Below the pieces are notes generated by a model. It was not told where the DNA came from and did not search any database. It was given only the letters and a program-made list of their open reading frames with translations. From positions 1 through 64,000 of the forward strand of contig JABAQQ010000022.1 of the NCBI GenBank assembly GCA_019187225.1: DNA of 64,000 nt, in the 5' to 3' direction. A program made the translations under genes and the position numbers. This stretch comes from Saprospiraceae bacterium. GTDB taxonomy: Bacteria > Bacteroidota > Bacteroidia > Chitinophagales > Saprospiraceae. Within the stretch, counting starts at the first letter, position 1. Each line of letters begins with the position of its first letter. This document shows, one piece after another, positions 60,601 to 64,000 of the stretch.

Positions 60601-60825
60601 GTTGAGTTGAAAATAACAATCGGCGATGCGGGCCAGTGCGTGGCCGTTGTTGGCATCCTTTTCCAATACCTGTTTGTAGGTTTTCAGGGCGAGGTTGTAA
60701 GCATACAAGTCGAATTGTTTGTCGGCCCGCTGAAGGTCCTCCGAAATGGTTGTTTGGGCAAAAATCATGTTGGCCGCGCATACGAGCGCCAGGACCAACC
60801 ACCCTGCACGAGAAGTCGTGTTCAT
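57694..60825 (-). CDS. TPR/PD40/carboxypeptidase-regulatory-like protein with three C-terminal SPOR-like repeats
   Basis: A 1043-residue envelope protein from the ATG at 60825 (MNTTSRAGWLVLALVCAANM, signal peptide). Domain order: TPR helices (about 25-150), PD40/WD40-like segments (about 155-430; GGLDVFRAE, TGYLTSNRSGGRGNEDIW), a carboxypeptidase-regulatory-like beta domain (about 555-690; GVVLDARTRQPLSDVTIDF), a Ser/Thr/Pro-rich linker, then three similar SPOR-like units (about 770-1043; YSIQLSALPS, YAIQLSAQAA, YYVRLCALSD) that may bind peptidoglycan. The N-terminal half parallels the OmpA protein at 14536-16587, with SPOR units in place of OmpA. Confidence 0.8.
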   Translation of the reverse strand: MNTTSRAGWLVLALVCAANMIFAQTTISEDLQRADKQFDLYAYNLALKTYKQVLEKDANNGHALARIADCYFQLNQPEVSLDWYRRAVAQREPNSDVQFRYGKALMQRGDYENARKQFIEYAALNDNANSIGRHYADMCDFAARTAKKAPDYIARNEAVNTSAADFSPVFYNNRVVYSSARTDIVRKTQSKTSSDWSGSSYNQLFITQRNPENGALQKPDFLRNDLQNNYNESPVSFSADGKKVAFCRNNYINGTRQIAEKGVNMSLYIADVVNGEWTNVKAFPYNGTDFATGFPFLIGVGNTLMFASNNPASTTGGKGWDIYISHFVNDEWSTPRNLGAPVNTPGNEVTPFYDGSDMYFSSDWHNGLGGLDVFRAEVGKENVKNVFHLGPGINSSSDDYGFIYNSQTKTGYLTSNRSGGRGNEDIWQISKTGDNATTPMTYSATTTSPSATRSLSDVMAGRSATTPAAQSPATYAFSPQGNAEESTIRSYYLFVTDAFGKPLPGVDVDMFECSGERGQTDMEGKFYFTPASRPSNCNIDLSKSGYESTRVEVREFGQRNITASLGLDKRQEFEGVVLDARTRQPLSDVTIDFVDQGKIIRTTTDASGKYALLLLPGATYNVEYSRFGYSSAKVPTRPSASLAGYRIPDVVMYAEGAGITPSSSAYQPAAPATTMPIQYSNPTVAQPTQYQYTTPSTYNYTPVVAQPASTRLVTASQPEVLPDFNGYSIQLSALPSNATDSDTRKFEPLAKHGNVYTKSEDGKNKVRLGIFPTKDEAQKTLKEVNKNQQFKGAFIVEERGADKSLILGQQASSAAAPAQYSTTSNARSIAGAPATVSVSGVCYAIQLSAQAADKPISVNDYSGVSNLGHVYGKMESGSMRMRLGVWSDYSNAEAVLAQVTQRGFKDAFIVTEKANDESIKGYILPGTVAPATTQTAPVTYSTQTKTNAAATRTISPSVNDAAKYYVRLCALSDPGRFDADKLEGAGVSGNVEKWPVGNTGLTAIMLTGYTSLTEANRDKEKVRSNGFPEAYIVREVNGTITKM

Positions 60826-60999
60826 AGCAGTATGGTTTGAAAAGTTATTGGTTGCGGTTGTGTAAATCGCGTTTCGGCCCGAATCGAGGGGACAAAAAGC
60901 CGAAACCCGCCGTGTGTCACAGGCAAAAACGGATGATGAAACATCCTTATTGCCGCACAAAGCAAAGTGGAGAGACTATCTTTTGAAAGAGGGACGGGG

Positions 61000-61007
61000 C
61001 AAAAGTA
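61000..61007 (-). promoter_or_regulatory. Putative -7 element TACTTTTG for the TPR/SPOR gene
   Basis: Minus-strand TACTTTTG followed by CCCC, fitting TAnnTTTG, 175 nt upstream of the start at 60825. The 422-nt gap 60826-61247 holds this, a terminator and a 40-bp inverted repeat, and no gene. Confidence 0.4.
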
Positions 61008-61061
61008 AGTACTTTCGCAATACGGCGCAAATTCTTTTTGTATTGATTTTCAGGGGCAAAT

Positions 61062-61105
61062 AAAAAATCCGGGTGACTTCGGCCATACGATGTCACCCGG
61101 AGTTT
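61062..61105 (-). terminator. Intrinsic terminator downstream of the membrane-anchored TPR gene
   Basis: The stem TCCGGGTGAC/GTCACCCGGA (about 61068-61077 with 61092-61101) is followed on the minus strand by a TTTTTTATTT tail. Confidence 0.8.
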
Positions 61106-61107
61106 TA

Positions 61108-61200
61108 TGAATGACGAATGCCGATTACATGATTGCCGATTGACGATACCTCCTAAACACATCGTCAATCGGCAATCATGTAATCGGCATTTGTCATTCA
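61108..61200. repeat. 40-bp inverted repeat downstream of the TPR gene
   Basis: Arms 61108-61147 and 61161-61200 (containing ATGCCGATTACATGATTGCC) pair with a single mismatch around a 13-nt loop. There is no T-tract next to the hairpin itself. Confidence 0.9.
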
Positions 61201-61247
61201 CAAAATTAAGATATTCAATTGCTTATACTGAAGAAAGAAGGAATAAC

Positions 61248-61943
61248 CTATTTCCCTGCTCCTGCGCGGTAGATGTACTTCTCCACCTCGCGCCAATCCT
61301 GCGAAGAGGGATTGGGGAAATCGCGGTGCAGTCGCTCGTAAGCTTTCAGTGCGGCTTCTTTGTTGCCCTGGTATTCGTTGAGCATACCGAGTTTTTTGAG
61401 GTAATAACCCGCGAGGAGACTGTTTTTAGTGGCGTCGGCTGCTTTTTCGTACAAGTCGAGCGCCTTGCCGTAATCGCCTTTTTCGGACCAGGCGTCGCCC
61501 AATGCGCCGTATTTCATGGCGGGCAACAGGTCGCCTTCGCCGTCGAATTTTTCGAGGTACGCGATGGCGTTGTCGAAATCGCCCATTTGCAGGTAGCAGA
61601 TGCCGGCGTAGTAGTTGGCCGAGTTGCCTGCCGGGGTGCCGCTGAACTTATCGGCGAGCGCGAGGAAGCCGTCGAAACCGCCGCCGGGGTTTTCGAGCGC
61701 CAGGCGGAACGAGTCGCGTTCGAATTGCTGCTGGGCGTGCCACATGGCCGCCACCGCTTCTTTTTGCTTGGGCGCGACGATCATGGATTTGTACAGCCAC
61801 CAGCCGCCGACTGCCAGCCCGATGGCGCCCACCACGTAAAGCAGCAGGTTCGGATATTTTTCCAAAAACGATTGCGCGGGCGCCGAACCCACTTCCTGTA
61901 CCGTTACTTCTTCAACCGCCGGAGATACTTTGCGTTTTGCCAT
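61248..61943 (-). CDS. Membrane-anchored tetratricopeptide repeat protein
   Basis: A 231-residue protein with one N-terminal membrane helix (about residues 33-51, NLLLYVVGAIGLAVGGWWLY) and a periplasmic TPR domain (about 60-230) with units such as AGICYLQMGDFDNAIAYLEK and GDAWSEKGDYGKALDLYEKA. The layout resembles YfgM-like ancillary proteins. It probably acts as a scaffold for envelope assembly. A -7 element lies upstream (62098-62105), and a terminator and inverted repeat follow. Confidence 0.85.
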   Translation of the reverse strand: MAKRKVSPAVEEVTVQEVGSAPAQSFLEKYPNLLLYVVGAIGLAVGGWWLYKSMIVAPKQKEAVAAMWHAQQQFERDSFRLALENPGGGFDGFLALADKFSGTPAGNSANYYAGICYLQMGDFDNAIAYLEKFDGEGDLLPAMKYGALGDAWSEKGDYGKALDLYEKAADATKNSLLAGYYLKKLGMLNEYQGNKEAALKAYERLHRDFPNPSSQDWREVEKYIYRAGAGK

Positions 61944-61968
61944 TGTTCAAGTAATGTATGATGGTTTT

Positions 61969-62072
61969 GACGTTGGACTTTCGGACATTCGACGTTGGAC
62001 TTTCACACACCGGATCCAGACTTCCGGTGTCAGGTGATCTAACGTCCAACATCTGTTAATCCAACGTCCAAA
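61969..62072. repeat. GACGTTGGAC repeats in direct and inverted orientation
   Basis: GACGTTGGACTTT occurs at about 61969 and 61991 and its complement (CCAACGTCC type) at about 62041 and 62061, so a cruciform is possible. A central ACACCGGA/TCCGGTGT hairpin is nested inside. It sits in the leader of the TPR gene, between its -7 element and its start. Confidence 0.5.
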
Positions 62073-62097
62073 AAACGTTGCCTTTCAAAAAGGCGGG

Positions 62098-62105
62098 CAA
62101 AGGTA
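62098..62105 (-). promoter_or_regulatory. Putative -7 element TACCTTTG for the TPR gene
   Basis: Minus-strand TACCTTTG followed by CCCGCC, fitting TAnnTTTG, 155 nt upstream of the start at 61943. Confidence 0.4.
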
Positions 62106-62189
62106 GAAAAAGTTTGAATCAGGGAAGTGGTGAGGGAAAAAATTGTTCGCAGGGTATCGAATTTCCCGCTCATACCCTGATGAAATGAT

Positions 62190-63884
62190 CTAAATCTTAT
62201 TGAAACGAGTACATCCTGTCCAATGTCCTTCGATGTCCTGAATGGTAAGGAAGTACATCCCGGGAAGCAAATCGGCAACTTCGACCACTAAATTTGTTCC
62301 CTCGCACAAAATATCCACGGCTTGTTGTTTTTGCAACCGCCCATAAATGTCACACACCGACACTTGGCCTTTGAAGTCATGAACGCATGGCCCGACCCGG
62401 ACATTCAGCCGATCGGATGCAGGCACCGGGAACAGAGAGACATCCAAAGCGTTGGAATATTGCCTTGTTTCTTTTATGGCTAACGAAGGAAGTTGTAAAA
62501 TGAAGCAGAAGTCGGGGTCGCCAAACCCTTCTTTGGGGCCGATGTGCATGTTCAGAAAATTCAGGCTGTCTCCGCCGCCGACTACGAACAACCGGTTCCC
62601 TGGCATCGGTTCTACCTGGAACACGATCTCGCCTCCGGGTTCTGCAAGGTTAAATGACTGGAGATAATTGCCCTCGCCGTCTAATTGAACAAGCGCAACG
62701 TCCTGTTTGCCGGCGCCTATTATGTTTCCACCTTCAAAAGTCAGGGTGTCGCGGTACCAGGCAGCCAGCCAGAGATTGTTGTGCTCGTCCGCAGCGACAT
62801 CCAAAAAACGGTTGAAATAACTGCTGGTAAAAGTTTGGGTCCACTTCGTATCCCCGTCCGGATCCATTTTGCACAAAAAAGAATTGCTGACGCCGCCGGT
62901 GATGGTGTCGCCGTCGAAGTAAACCTTAGAGCCGCCGAAATGCACCCCCCAAAGGATATCGCCCGCGTTGTCTTCTTCCAGGCAAAAGCCGTATTCGAAG
63001 TCAAAACTCCGCGCCTGTTTTATCCATTGCGGCTGGAGATCGCCGTCCATTTTTACGATAAAGGCGTCGGTACTGAACCACCCGAGGTAGTTGTCCAAAA
63101 CAAGGCTGTCAATATAAAAAGGGTCGCTGTCAAAACTACCGGTGATATAAATGCTTCCATCGGCGCTGCACAACAGACCTTCACAATAGTCATAACCGAA
63201 GCCGCCAAACCTTTTGGCGTTCAGCACAGTGCCGGTACTGTCCAGCACAGCGACAATGATGTCTGAATCTTCCACATGGCAGCCGAGACAATGCAAGTCG
63301 TAATTGCCGACGGTAATGTCCCTGTAATTGACCGTACCGGCCACGGCAATTTTCCCGCCCGGTAAAAGTCCAAGGTAGGCATCATTGACAAATCCACCTT
63401 GAAATTTCGTGTGGAAAGCGACAGAGCCGTCGGACTTTAACTTCATCACATGAAAGGTACTTCGGTTTAATTGTAAACTGTCATCAACGTATATAAGAGA
63501 ATCATTCATCCATAGTGAATCGCTCGAAATAAATGAAATAAGATAATTGTTATCATCTGATATTTTTATATCACGTGTATATGTAGTATAATTTTTTCTG
63601 CTAAAGAGCTGGATATTTATTGAAGGATTTTGAAGAGAGTCCAAAACTGTAAAATATGAATTATAATCTCCTTGAGAAACCGCAGATTTATACCAATGAG
63701 TTTTTCCATCCCATATCGCGGAATCGCTTTGAGTGTGAAACCAGACAGCAATATTAGGATTTGAAATTTTCATTGCGTTTAAATCGATCCCTGCATTGCC
63801 AATTATAGTATGCCATTCTAAAACAGATTGTGTTTTTACGACGGATGAATATAAAAAAATCCAGATAATTAATACGATACGCAT
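62190..63884 (-). CDS. Secreted T9SS-sorted protein with SBBP-like propeller repeats
   Basis: A 564-residue secreted protein. The signal peptide MRIVLIIWIFLYSSVVKTQS is followed by repeated segments like VMKLKSDGSVAFHTKF, DAFIVKMDGDLQPQWIKQ and FLCKMDPDGDTKWTQTF that resemble SBBP/beta-propeller blades. GSIYITGSFDSDPF and the spaced LWLAAWYRDTLTFEG are typical of the same fold. The last ~85 residues (VSLFPVPASDRLNV to GMYFLTIQDIEGH) are a T9SS type A domain. Function unknown. The 5' third is A/T-richer than the rest. It is similar in build to the protein at 3360-4868. Confidence 0.75.
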   Translation of the reverse strand: MRIVLIIWIFLYSSVVKTQSVLEWHTIIGNAGIDLNAMKISNPNIAVWFHTQSDSAIWDGKTHWYKSAVSQGDYNSYFTVLDSLQNPSINIQLFSRKNYTTYTRDIKISDDNNYLISFISSDSLWMNDSLIYVDDSLQLNRSTFHVMKLKSDGSVAFHTKFQGGFVNDAYLGLLPGGKIAVAGTVNYRDITVGNYDLHCLGCHVEDSDIIVAVLDSTGTVLNAKRFGGFGYDYCEGLLCSADGSIYITGSFDSDPFYIDSLVLDNYLGWFSTDAFIVKMDGDLQPQWIKQARSFDFEYGFCLEEDNAGDILWGVHFGGSKVYFDGDTITGGVSNSFLCKMDPDGDTKWTQTFTSSYFNRFLDVAADEHNNLWLAAWYRDTLTFEGGNIIGAGKQDVALVQLDGEGNYLQSFNLAEPGGEIVFQVEPMPGNRLFVVGGGDSLNFLNMHIGPKEGFGDPDFCFILQLPSLAIKETRQYSNALDVSLFPVPASDRLNVRVGPCVHDFKGQVSVCDIYGRLQKQQAVDILCEGTNLVVEVADLLPGMYFLTIQDIEGHWTGCTRFNKI

Positions 63885-63892
63885 AGCAGTTA

Positions 63893-63938
63893 AAATTAAA
63901 TAGTTGCAGCAAAGGCAAGTTTGCCTCTACTGCAACTA
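63893..63938 (-). terminator. Probable terminator downstream of the edge T9SS gene
   Basis: TAGTTGCAG (63901-63909) pairs with CTGCAACTA (63930-63938), followed on the minus strand by a TTTAATTTT stretch. It lies just after the stop of the partial gene at the window edge. Confidence 0.55.
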
Positions 63939-63950
63939 CAAATGAAAAGT

Positions 63951-64000
63951 TTAGAATTTGCTGAAACGTGCACCGTTCAACTTGTGGCCTTCGTTGTCCT
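63951..64000 (-). CDS. C-terminal end of a T9SS-sorted protein (partial)
   Basis: The window edge cuts this gene; only the last 16 codons are present, reading DNEGHKLNGARFSKF before the TAA. They align with the end of the T9SS protein at 62190-63884 (DIEGHWTGCTRFNKI), so this is the sorting-domain tail of a neighbouring secreted protein. Confidence 0.6.
   Translation of the reverse strand, partial: DNEGHKLNGARFSKF

Overview
The window looks like a chromosome segment from a member of the Bacteroidota, most plausibly Saprospiria/Saprospirales; this assignment is an inference from gene content. The evidence is several large secreted proteins with type IX secretion system (T9SS) C-terminal sorting domains, SprB-type repeats, a PorP/SprF homologue next to an OmpA/TPR/PD40 protein, a short NuoG without the molybdopterin domain, and TAnnTTTG-type -7 promoter elements. 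No rRNA, tRNA, CRISPR array, transposase or integrase was recognised.

Layout. Positions 1-8600 hold three secreted T9SS cargo proteins: an M43-type metalloprotease with a beta-helix, a propeller-like protein, and a large SprB-repeat adhesin-like protein. A nested inverted repeat follows (8784-8972). Then come a DUF1800/DUF1501 pair, an MFS transporter, a small acidic protein, an OmpA-family/PorP pair, cutC and an SH3 lipoprotein.

From 45954 down to 20199, all on the minus strand, runs a complete 14-gene complex I operon in canonical order nuoA-B-C-D-E-F-G-H-I-J-K-L-M-N, closed by a strong intrinsic terminator at 20136-20182. It is stretched to about 26 kb by roughly 23 foreign genes in eight of its intergenic junctions, every one in the same orientation as nuo. 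They include three nucleotidyltransferase/HEPN (MNT/HEPN) toxin-antitoxin pairs, a UPF0175/DUF3368 pair, a VapC-type pair, a GxxExxY protein, a DUF4268 protein, a Uma2-like nuclease-fold protein, a Ca2+/Na+ antiporter, a GT39-type glycosyltransferase, an L,D-transpeptidase and small membrane proteins. Several interlopers are decaying: a HEPN gene with an in-frame stop, a frameshifted vapC, a frameshifted membrane protein and a nucleotidyltransferase stub. The nuo genes appear intact.

The most striking observation is that two of the TA insertions are bracketed by a second copy of the end of the adjacent nuo gene. The first 38 bp of nuoD are repeated upstream of an MNT/HEPN pair (43730-43767). 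The last ~87 bp of nuoF, stop codon included, are repeated beyond the UPF0175/DUF3368 pair (37426-37513). This suggests a recurrent insertion process that reconstitutes the invaded gene's terminus.

From 46251 to 64000 the genes are mostly housekeeping and envelope functions: a lipoprotein, panB, mltG, two SGNH hydrolases, an MHS-family transporter with a small membrane partner next to acetyl-CoA synthetase (acs), a TPR/PD40/SPOR-like protein, a membrane-anchored TPR protein, another T9SS cargo protein, and the last codons of a further T9SS protein at the window edge. Long inverted repeats occur in many intergenic gaps.
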